From assembly GCA_027451885.1 (NCBI GenBank), contig DAIDHX010000018.1, forward strand, positions 33,768 to 97,767: a stretch of DNA of 64,000 nt, given 5' to 3'. Under the pieces are notes generated by a model, which saw nothing but the letters and a program-made list of their open reading frames with translations, made no database searches and was not told where the DNA came from. Positions 56,359 to 64,000 of the stretch are shown in pieces. A program made the translations under genes and the position numbers. Each line of letters opens with the position of its first letter. Positions within the stretch are counted from its first letter, which is position 1. This DNA is from Planctomycetales bacterium (lineage in GTDB: Bacteria; Planctomycetota; Planctomycetia; Isosphaerales; Isosphaeraceae).

Positions 56359-59300
56359 TCAGTGCGTTCTCGCAGTCGGCCGCGACCGGTGATGCACCGA
56401 GGCCACATCAAGGTCGAGTCGGGCGAGGTCCTTGCGGGCCACGAGCCCTCCGCCTGAGAGGGCCTTGTCGAGGAGCGCGATCGATCGATGGTGGTCGATC
56501 CTGCTCTTGCCCTTGCCCTTGTTCTTGCCGGGCTTCTTCGGCGGTTTCGGCGGCACGACCACGACGTGCGGCGTGTTCTTGCTCAGGATCTGGACTGCGT
56601 CGCCGCCCGCGGTGCCGTTGTGATCGCCATCGATGTAGCGGCCGTAGGCATCTTGCACGCCGAACGGTGATTCACCGTGCACGAGAAGCTGCACGGGCTT
56701 CGCGAAGTTGAAGGGCCTCTTCGGATAGAGCGCCACGACGTTGGGCGCATCGAGCACGGCCGAGCCGATCTGGATGGTCCCGGCGTTTTTGGCTGTGAAG
56801 GAGTGCTTCTTGCCGGGCGTGGCCAGATGATAGGCCGCGACCTGCTGGGCGGAGAACGGGCTCAGTGCGCCTGTGAACGTGAGCTCGATCTCGGTGACCT
56901 GGTGCTTCTTGTTCTCGATGTCGAGCACCGAGGCGAGCGTGACCAGCGCCGGCGGCGGAGGCGGCGGGGGAGGCGGGGGGAGCAGGACTTCGGTCGTTGC
57001 CTGAGCCGCGGTTGGTGGCGCCTGGCTGATCCCCACGTTGCTCGTCGCAACACTGATGAAGCCATATTGGTGGCCTGGCTGGCCCGTGAACACGGCCGAG
57101 TTCGCGGTGGTATTCATCAAGAACGAATCGAACCCACTCCCATTGTCGGAGACATAAATGTTGTAATAACGGATTCCGGATCCGTTGCTATCGGAACCCG
57201 ACCAGTTCACGGTGAAGCTCGTCGAGTTCTCGGTTGATGGGAGCGCCTGCACGCTGCTCGTGGGCGTGGTGTTGTCAATCGTGATCAGCGCCTGTTTGGA
57301 GGTATCAATACCCTCCGCTGGATTCTCGTCGCTGATAAGATCGGTCGCGATGGGAGGATTGCCGTCAAACACAATGCTGGCGATGTTGCGAATCTGAGTG
57401 CCGGTTGGAAGTCCTGGCATGGGAGAGATGGAAAACGCCACGTAGCCCTGACCACGACCTGTTCCGTTCTCGGGTGGAAGAAAACCCGTCAGTACGCTGG
57501 GTGGAAGCTGGGTCGCTGGATCAACCGACTGGAATGTGGTCGTCAAAGTGCGTGTCGCGTAGTTCAGATTCGCATTCACGACAACGTCGAAGGTCGTGCC
57601 GTTAAAAGTCATTGGGACCGTATCCGAGTAGCTCTGGCTACCAGGCGGGATCGACAGCACCATGTCGCCAAAGCCGATCCCGGTCAGTTCGAAGCTCTTG
57701 AGATTCAGGCTCGGATCAATGGGGTCCGTGATCGTGACCTGTTGAGCGGGAGCAGTCGCGGTCGGAGTGTTCTCGAAGTCGATTTGATAGGGATAGAGCG
57801 TGAGCGCGGACCCGGTGACGTAGGAACCCCCACCGAATGCCTTGGGGCCGATCATTGAGTTCGGGTCATATGGCACGACTGCATAGACGCCGCTACCTCC
57901 GCTACTCCCACTCCCGGGCGGCTTTTTGCACATCGTCGTGCTGCCCAACGAGCCGCTGAAGAAGCCGTAGCCAGTATCTGACTTCTTGAGCGGCTTGCAG
58001 ACAATCCTGGGTGGTGGAGGGGTCGGGGTACTACCTCCTCGCTCTTCAGGCATGTCCGGATGACTCTCGACCTCCTTTTCCCAGGCTTTGAGGGCAGACT
58101 GATTGGGCTGGTTCTGGCTCAGGCCCTGATTGTACTCAACACCATTAGAACTGGAATTCGTCTTGCCCACAGTTCCAATCACGCCAAGCTTGTTCGGTTG
58201 ATCCACGATGGCCGACAGTCCACTGGGATCGAGATACATGACGGGATCGTTGCCGGAGTAGCGCCGGAAGTTGGTATCTCCGCCCGCCAACCCGAGCGGA
58301 TCGTTCGAGATGAACTGTCCAAGGGTCGGGCTATAGCTTCGAAACATCGTTGTGAGAAGCCCGTTCCCGCTGTTCATCACGCCGGCTTGCCCCGTGTAAC
58401 CAAACGGATTGGCAATGCTCCCGGTACTGGTGAAGACGGTTCCGAAGGGCAAATAGCCGTAGGTCGCGAGAAGTGAACCCGATTGGTTCGTTACGGCCGC
58501 CGTCGAACCCAACGCGTCGAACTGATAGTAATTCGTACCGCTCGCCGTGACCTGGCTCACCAGCCCCAGCCCAGATGCGTAACCAGCCACAAGTGCGCCC
58601 GAGGATGTGTATTGCCCCACCAGGTTGTCGAGACCCGTGGGATCGACCAGGTTCTCAGTTGTCTGGCCATTGTGAATCGTCGCAGAGAGATTCCCGAGTG
58701 CGCCATACTCGTAAACCCAGGTATCCGTGGGCGAGGTGACTCCAGTCAGACGGTTGAGCGAATCGTAGGAATACGTCGTCGTACCCGATGCGTCTGTCAT
58801 CGCCACCAGATCGCCATTGGCGTTGTATTGATACGTCGTCGAGCCATTCGAGGACGTAACCGAGGTGTATTCATTTATACTATTACTGACATAGGTGCTG
58901 GTCACGCCGTTGACGATCGTCTGGGTCCGATCACCGGCCGCGTTGTAGAGGTAGGTCAGATCCTGGCCAGGAATGCTGGGGTTGGTCGAGACGAATGCCG
59001 CGTGGGTGAGCTGGCCGTCCGAGTCATAAGCATAGGTCCACGTCCCGTCGACCGTGGCCATGCTCGTTGCCTGGCCCAGCGAGTTGTAGGTGTAAATGAA
59101 GCTCGAATCGACCGTCCCAGTCGGGGAGTCATTGATGAGTGAGAGCACGTTGCCAGTCGGACTGTATGTGAAGACAGTGGAGGTGCCATCACCCTTCTGC
59201 TCGCGTGTGACCTCGCCTACTTGATTGTAAGTATAGCTAATAATTGTCTTGCCGCTTCCGTCGGTGAGGCTGACCAACTGTCCAAGCGTGTTATAGCTGT

Positions 59301-62300
59301 AATTGACAGTCATGGTCGTGGTCGAACCGGACAACTCGACCATCTGGGTGCGTTGGCCTCCGGCATTGTATGTATAGTTGATCGCCAGGCCACTGGGGTA
59401 GGTCACCCCGGTGAGTCTTCCTCCAGAGTCGTAGCCAAGCTTCGTAACCCCACTGGCATCGCTCGCCGAAACCAGTTCTCCGAGCGTGTTATAGTTGTAG
59501 GATGTCGTCGAGCCGTCCGCCAGGGTCATCGTGGCGACCTGTCCGGCGGAGTTATGAGTATAGCTCGTGACCTGACCAGTGGGGTCGGTGAGAGTGAGCG
59601 GATCACCGAGCGCGTCATACGTGGCCATGGATAGTGAATTGTCGGGGTACTGGATCGCGGTGTTATCTCCCGCGGCGTTGTAGACATAACTGGTCGTGGC
59701 TCCCTGGGGGCCTGTCACGCTCGAAAGCAGGTTATCCTGGCCTGTGTAGGTGTACGCGGTCGTGAGCCCCAGGGCATCAGTGCTGCTTATCAAGTTGCCA
59801 TTCGAGTCATATTTGAAGGACGTGGTCAGACCCGTTGGCCCGGTTACGCTTGTGAGATTGAAGTTGCCGTCGTAGGTTGCGAAGTTCGTATTGCCCAACG
59901 GGTCAACGGTTTTCACGAGCATGCCGTTTTGGTCGAAGAAGTACTTGCTCGCGTTTCCGGCCGCGTCCGTGGCGGTCACCTCGCCGAGGTTATAGGAATA
60001 GGTAACGGGGTTGGCGCCGTATGTGCCTGTGTTCTCGATGAGCTGACCGAACGAATTGTAGGTAAACGCCTGGGTTTCACCACCGGGCGACACAATCGAG
60101 GCAAGCGCATTTTGATTCGTGGTATCCGACCCGCTCACGTAGGTGTATCTGGTTTCAGATGCATCAAAGCCCGTGACTGATGTCAAGTGTTGCCCGGTAT
60201 CATAGCTATACGCCGCCTCGCGACCGTCCGAACTTGTGACCGTCGCAACGAGCCCCGCGGCGTCATAAGCGATCGTGAGCGTTGCTCCCGAGGCAGCCGT
60301 GAGCGAGGTCAGCTTGCCAGCCGTGTAGGCCGCCGTGATCCGATTCCCATTTGTATCCTGAATGTAGTTCAGCGTTCCATCGCCATTGAACGCCTCGATC
60401 TGACCATTCGGTTCCTGGAGGGTGAAGGCCCCTCCACCGGTCGCCGTGAGGATTCCATGATCTCCTGGTTGGTCGAAGTAGTCGCTACTGCGACTATCCG
60501 GCTGAAAGATCCGCTGCGCACCCGATGGCATGGTCACCGTGACCGTGCCGTCCGAACCAACCGCCAGTGAGTACTGCCAGTTGTCGCTCCAGCCGTAACC
60601 GAGCGGTCCAAGGGTATCCCGCGCGCTCAGAGATTGCTGATAGACACGCGTGAAGTCGAGCGCGAGAGCGCCTGGCGCCGCAACAGACAGGTCGGTCGCC
60701 GAGGCCAGCACGGGCGTTGGTGTGAGGCCGTCGGCTTGCAGGATCGCCAGGTTCCAGAGCTGCGAGGCATCGGTGATGTTCTGTCCGAGTTGTCCCATGT
60801 AGAGAGCCTCGTGATCGAGCAAGCCCACATAACCTCCCCACGTGCCGCCGATCTGGGTCGCGAGACTGCTCGATACCGCGTTCCAGGCCGCCGCGGACAT
60901 GCCCGCGGGCTGGAACTCGCTCTGCAAAGTGCTCCAGTCCAGAGTGGTCGTATCGCGCTCCGTGAATATGTCAAGCTTGAACTGGAAGCTGGTCTCGGCA
61001 AAGCTCCAGGGTTGCTGCATGCCCGCGTAGTAAACAGGTACAGTCACCGATTCGCCCGGTTCGAGCATCCCCGGGACCTGGGTGCCGCTCGCCAGGATCT
61101 CGATTGAGTTCGAGTAGCCAGCCGGAATGGCCGAAGTCCAGTAACCCGAAACCACGAGCGCGGGGTTCAAGGTCATGAGCGGCTTGTTGATGATTGTCTG
61201 GCCGCTCACGACTTCCGGCGGCGCGTAGAGCACCAGGATCGGCGCGGGCATGGGCGCTGTGCCCGTGTTGGAGTATTCGACATAGATGGTTGAAGCGATA
61301 TGGCGGCCCATCGCCCTGGGCAAGATCAGATGCGTGACCAGGTTCGCGGTTCCCGCCGCCGTGACCGTGAAGCTGGAGGAGAGTTCCGCGGTCTGTCCGC
61401 CCGGATCGCTGGCCTGGACGCTATAGGTTCCCTGGGGCACGCCGGCCAGATTGAAGGAGGCCGTCACCTGGGTGGGCGTGTCGAGACTGAGCGAGCTCGC
61501 GGGATACGAGGTCCCCGCCGCGGACAGAATCGAGACGGTTGTCGCGCTCGTGAATCCCGATCCCGTCAGGATCAGGGACGCTGGCGAACCCTCGGGCGCC
61601 TGGGCCGGTTCCACCGTCGTCAGGGTGATGGGCGTTCCTGTCGCCGTGAGGGTGAAGGGATCGTTCGGACCCGTCACCACCGTCTCCACCAGGATATACC
61701 ACGTCCCGGGCGCGGCCGAGGGGACGAGCAGTTGCGGGCTTGAGGTCACGCCGTTGGTGAACTTCGCGTCATAGTCGGCCGGGGTCGGTGGGCTGCCCAG
61801 CTTCGCGTAAATCTGGTTGATATCCGAGGAGGCCGCGTCCTGGAGCGCGACCACAAGCGCTTCGGGAGTGGCCACCGGCACCGTGAAGAGCTGATACTGG
61901 CCGTCGCCCGATAGAGTGCCGGAATAAGGCGAGCCCAGCGTCAAGGCGGCGACGGAGGTTTGCACCAGATCAAAGGCATAGGTTCCACCCGTTGATCCAT
62001 TGCCGTGAGCACTCAGAACATAAGTACCGGTCGAGGGAAGCGTTACCAGTCCTGAGCTTGAGGTAATATCGCTGAACGCTGTGAAACCGCCAGGGCCAGA
62101 GAGGTCGAACGCAACGCCGCCAGTCGAGTTCACCAGGTTCATCTCGACCTGTTCTCCCGCGGTCGCGACAAAGTCATACTGGTTGACGCCGTAGGGGCCG
62201 CTGACGGCCCCAGTCTGGTTCTGGTTGAGCGTGAGCGAATTGACGCTCGGAGTGACGTCGTAGACCGAGAGCACATAATTACCCGTGCTCGAGCTCTGTG

Positions 62301-64000
62301 AGGCCGGCGCCTGGACCTGGAGGGTGTACGTGCCGTTCGCGGGAAGCGAGAAGCCGCTAATCGAAGCGATCGCGCCCGAGGCTGAACTCGATGCCGACGC
62401 GAGCGTGTTGCCGCTTGAGCCCAGCAAGCTCACCTGTCCCCAGTTGAGAAGCGGAGCGATCGCGGGATCGTTACCGCTCGAGCCCGGATTGAGCTGGATC
62501 GTGACATCCTCGCCCGCCTGTCCATAAAAACTCCAGTTGTCGCTGGCGCCAACGGGTGTCAGAGTGGCTGGCGTGGGCGTGTTCAAAGCGATTGTTCCTC
62601 CCGCCGGAACGACGGTCACCGATCCGCCCAGAATCGTGCCGGAGATCTGGTCGCCTCGAACATAGAGGTGCAGATTATTGAGGTTGAGCGTTGCGCCCGT
62701 GGGCACGATCAGCTCATTGGCATAGACGGCCTCGGGCTTGCCGGTGGTGGTGTTCTGGGAGTCATCAACCAGCTCGGCCGAGGTGTTGGCGGCCAAACTG
62801 AAAGTGCCGTAAGCGAAATTGCTCACGAAGCCCGACTGGGTTGCTCCCTGATCAGCGGACATGGCCTCGATCAGTTGCGGTGGGTTGGACGTCCCCTGGC
62901 CCGAGGTGAGCGCAACGGTCCCCAGTGGGGTGAAGTTGTCGGCATTGGTGGTGTTGCCCAGCAGGTCGCCGGAGATATTGAGCGTGCCTCCGGGCGCAAG
63001 GCTCAGGATCCCGCTTCCATTAATCGCCAGGCTACCCTGGACATCGAGCGAGGCGCCGGTCGGGACGCTCAGATCGCCGAGCAAGGGGAGAGGCGCGAGA
63101 GTCAAAGTCTCGCCCCCCTCGGGGTAATTCGTGCCATTGGCGTAGGTCTGGATATTGGCGTTGACGTAGGAACTGATGTTGACAGGGGCCGATCCCAGGC
63201 TGGTGAGTACGGTGGCGGCCGCGAGGAACGGCTCGCCGGTAGGATTATTGCCGGTCCCGTGCAGGATGATGTCGGTGAGAGTAGCCGACTGAAAGCTTGC
63301 TGGCAGCGCGAATCCCTGCTCGTCCAGGCGGATCTGGCCGCCGCCGAAATAGGCCGAGCCAATGTATGTGTAAGCCAGAGATCCTTGACCAATGACGTTG
63401 TTATACCCGCCATTGTTGTGGTCGCGAATATTCTGGCCTTCGACCAGATTGACTGAATAGTCGAGCCCACCGGTCGCCTTGAACTCCACCGAACCGACGG
63501 TGTCGCCCGACTGGCCGAAGACCGAGTTGATCAATGTATATACTGTTGCAGGATCAACGATGTTGACAGCGATATCGAAAGAGCTTGGATTCGACTGACT
63601 CGGGGTCTGGATGACTCCTGTGCCCCCGCCTGTGTCGTTTGCCAAAATGAATGGAACGGGGGCGCCCAGGCCGGTGTCACCCTGAGCCAGTTGAGCACCC
63701 GTGTTCAGGGACACTGTTGCACTTGAGATCGTTACCGTCTGCGCGGAAGTGAGCGGTAAGGATGTGGTAGGATCGACGGAGATCTGAACGTCGTTGAGTT
63801 TTGTCAAGCTCGAATCGAGTATCTGTCCGCCGTCGAGGGCGCTTAGAACCGAAATATTGCCCCCCTGATCCGAGGTCAGATTCCCAAGCGCTGAGATGTC
63901 GACAACGCTGTTCGCTCCGCTGGCCAGAATCTGCGTCGCACCCCCCTTGTCGGTGGTCAGGCCCGGCAGCGATACAGTCCCTCCCGATAACGCGCTGATC
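56359..64000 (-). CDS. giant RHS/YD-repeat surface protein, 5' end beyond window
   Basis: At least 2546 aa; the frame is open to base 64000, so the start lies outside the window. Order on the minus strand: beta-strand repeats (64000-62600), three PPC-like domains (62530-61610), an IPT/TIG-like domain (61620-61350), a CARDB-like part (61350-61000), a DUF6531-type RHS start (60700-60480), many YD repeats (60450-58650), the RHS core (58650-58240, SYSPTLGQFISNDPLGLAGG), a ~145-residue unique segment (58240-57800), a DUF7619-like domain, an FN3-like domain, an 11-Pro run (56945-56990), and a conserved planctomycete C-terminal domain with GRYIDGDHNGTAGGDAVQIL. The basic KKPGKNKGKGK tail may contact the cell wall. 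A large adhesin or wall-spanning shell is the likeliest role. Confidence 0.85.
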   Translation of the reverse strand, partial: ISALSGGTVSLPGLTTDKGGATQILASGANSVVDISALGNLTSDQGGNISVLSALDGGQILDSSLTKLNDVQISVDPTTSLPLTSAQTVTISSATVSLNTGAQLAQGDTGLGAPVPFILANDTGGGTGVIQTPSQSNPSSFDIAVNIVDPATVYTLINSVFGQSGDTVGSVEFKATGGLDYSVNLVEGQNIRDHNNGGYNNVIGQGSLAYTYIGSAYFGGGQIRLDEQGFALPASFQSATLTDIILHGTGNNPTGEPFLAAATVLTSLGSAPVNISSYVNANIQTYANGTNYPEGGETLTLAPLPLLGDLSVPTGASLDVQGSLAINGSGILSLAPGGTLNISGDLLGNTTNADNFTPLGTVALTSGQGTSNPPQLIEAMSADQGATQSGFVSNFAYGTFSLAANTSAELVDDSQNTTTGKPEAVYANELIVPTGATLNLNNLHLYVRGDQISGTILGGSVTVVPAGGTIALNTPTPATLTPVGASDNWSFYGQAGEDVTIQLNPGSSGNDPAIAPLLNWGQVSLLGSSGNTLASASSSASGAIASISGFSLPANGTYTLQVQAPASQSSSTGNYVLSVYDVTPSVNSLTLNQNQTGAVSGPYGVNQYDFVATAGEQVEMNLVNSTGGVAFDLSGPGGFTAFSDITSSSGLVTLPSTGTYVLSAHGNGSTGGTYAFDLVQTSVAALTLGSPYSGTLSGDGQYQLFTVPVATPEALVVALQDAASSDINQIYAKLGSPPTPADYDAKFTNGVTSSPQLLVPSAAPGTWYILVETVVTGPNDPFTLTATGTPITLTTVEPAQAPEGSPASLILTGSGFTSATTVSILSAAGTSYPASSLSLDTPTQVTASFNLAGVPQGTYSVQASDPGGQTAELSSSFTVTAAGTANLVTHLILPRAMGRHIASTIYVEYSNTGTAPMPAPILVLYAPPEVVSGQTIINKPLMTLNPALVVSGYWTSAIPAGYSNSIEILASGTQVPGMLEPGESVTVPVYYAGMQQPWSFAETSFQFKLDIFTERDTTTLDWSTLQSEFQPAGMSAAAWNAVSSSLATQIGGTWGGYVGLLDHEALYMGQLGQNITDASQLWNLAILQADGLTPTPVLASATDLSVAAPGALALDFTRVYQQSLSARDTLGPLGYGWSDNWQYSLAVGSDGTVTVTMPSGAQRIFQPDSRSSDYFDQPGDHGILTATGGGAFTLQEPNGQIEAFNGDGTLNYIQDTNGNRITAAYTAGKLTSLTAASGATLTIAYDAAGLVATVTSSDGREAAYSYDTGQHLTSVTGFDASETRYTYVSGSDTTNQNALASIVSPGGETQAFTYNSFGQLIENTGTYGANPVTYSYNLGEVTATDAAGNASKYFFDQNGMLVKTVDPLGNTNFATYDGNFNLTSVTGPTGLTTSFKYDSNGNLISSTDALGLTTAYTYTGQDNLLSSVTGPQGATTSYVYNAAGDNTAIQYPDNSLSMATYDALGDPLTLTDPTGQVTSYTHNSAGQVATMTLADGSTTSYNYNTLGELVSASDASGVTKLGYDSGGRLTGVTYPSGLAINYTYNAGGQRTQMVELSGSTTTMTVNYSYNTLGQLVSLTDGSGKTIISYTYNQVGEVTREQKGDGTSTVFTYSPTGNVLSLINDSPTGTVDSSFIYTYNSLGQATSMATVDGTWTYAYDSDGQLTHAAFVSTNPSIPGQDLTYLYNAAGDRTQTIVNGVTSTYVSNSINEYTSVTSSNGSTTYQYNANGDLVAMTDASGTTTYSYDSLNRLTGVTSPTDTWVYEYGALGNLSATIHNGQTTENLVDPTGLDNLVGQYTSSGALVAGYASGLGLVSQVTASGTNYYQFDALGSTAAVTNQSGSLLATYGYLPFGTVFTSTGSIANPFGYTGQAGVMNSGNGLLTTMFRSYSPTLGQFISNDPLGLAGGDTNFRRYSGNDPVMYLDPSGLSAIVDQPNKLGVIGTVGKTNSSSNGVEYNQGLSQNQPNQSALKAWEKEVESHPDMPEERGGSTPTPPPPRIVCKPLKKSDTGYGFFSGSLGSTTMCKKPPGSGSSGGSGVYAVVPYDPNSMIGPKAFGGGSYVTGSALTLYPYQIDFENTPTATAPAQQVTITDPIDPSLNLKSFELTGIGFGDMVLSIPPGSQSYSDTVPMTFNGTTFDVVVNANLNYATRTLTTTFQSVDPATQLPPSVLTGFLPPENGTGRGQGYVAFSISPMPGLPTGTQIRNIASIVFDGNPPIATDLISDENPAEGIDTSKQALITIDNTTPTSSVQALPSTENSTSFTVNWSGSDSNGSGIRYYNIYVSDNGSGFDSFLMNTTANSAVFTGQPGHQYGFISVATSNVGISQAPPTAAQATTEVLLPPPPPPPPPPALVTLASVLDIENKKHQVTEIELTFTGALSPFSAQQVAAYHLATPGKKHSFTAKNAGTIQIGSAVLDAPNVVALYPKRPFNFAKPVQLLVHGESPFGVQDAYGRYIDGDHNGTAGGDAVQILSKNTPHVVVVPPKPPKKPGKNKGKGKSRIDHHRSIALLDKALSGGGLVARKDLARLDLDVASVHHRSRPTARTH

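Noticed and set aside
1..64000. tRNA, rRNA, CRISPR arrays, insertion sequences and integrase genes
   Set aside because: I looked for tRNA-like T-loop sequence in the gaps, regularly spaced direct repeats, transposase motifs and flanking inverted repeats, and saw none that I could support.

Overview
The window looks like chromosomal DNA of a planctomycete, probably a relative of Isosphaeraceae. The base composition is visibly GC-rich. It carries two DUF1501/DUF1549-DUF1553 loci, a DUF1559 pseudopilin, a FecR/HEAT protein with the N-terminus typical of planctomycete anti-sigma-like proteins, and giant exported proteins. The family assignment is an inference from these families; no rRNA or tRNA gene is present.

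Layout. 1-5.9 kb (+): an MsbA-type ABC exporter with a coiled-coil insertion, then a DUF1549/DUF1553 and DUF1501 pair closed by a good terminator. 5.9-21 kb (-): a polytopic glycosyltransferase-like protein, a FecR/HEAT membrane protein, and two very large exported proteins (1124 and 2339 aa) that together hold three diverged copies of one ~1150-residue unit. 21.1-22.8 kb (+): gmhA and a ROK kinase, translationally coupled. 22.8-23.6 kb: a stretch with no clear gene but with a strong-looking promoter. 23.6-25.9 kb (+): an 80-aa protein with its terminator and a purple-acid-phosphatase-like enzyme. 25.9-33.5 kb (-): a tightly overlapping surface-glycan operon (two GT2, a CDP-alcohol phosphotransferase, a methyltransferase, a polysaccharide-deacetylase-like protein, GT4, GT9 heptosyltransferase-like, and a 51-aa membrane protein). 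33.8-38.9 kb (-): an ECF-like sigma factor, an anchored exported protein, a C39-like/rhodanese fusion, a MauE/DoxX protein and a DUF1559 pseudopilin. 39.2-45.6 kb (+): mutL, aroDE fusion, aroK, prepilin peptidase, a LapA-like protein and a coiled-coil lipoprotein. 45.6-47.8 kb (-): an ANTAR response regulator, a hairpin-rich leader, a BON-like protein and a soluble histidine kinase. 48.1-50.5 kb (+): MaoC, SDR and TIM-barrel sugar isomerase. 50.6-56.3 kb (+): DUF1501, a cytochrome-like/DUF1549/DUF1553 protein and a PPC-domain protein. 56.4-64 kb (-): a giant RHS/YD-repeat surface protein cut by the right edge.

How the parts fit. GmhA, the GT9 enzyme and the glycan operon point to heptose-containing surface glycan or LPS synthesis. 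The prepilin peptidase at 43.5 kb could process the DUF1559 pseudopilin at 34 kb. The kinase/ANTAR regulator with a structured leader suggests RNA-level control of the BON gene. The most unusual elements are the three-unit giant protein operon, the C39-rhodanese/MauE/pseudopilin cluster, and the RHS cassette embedded inside a larger adhesin-like protein.
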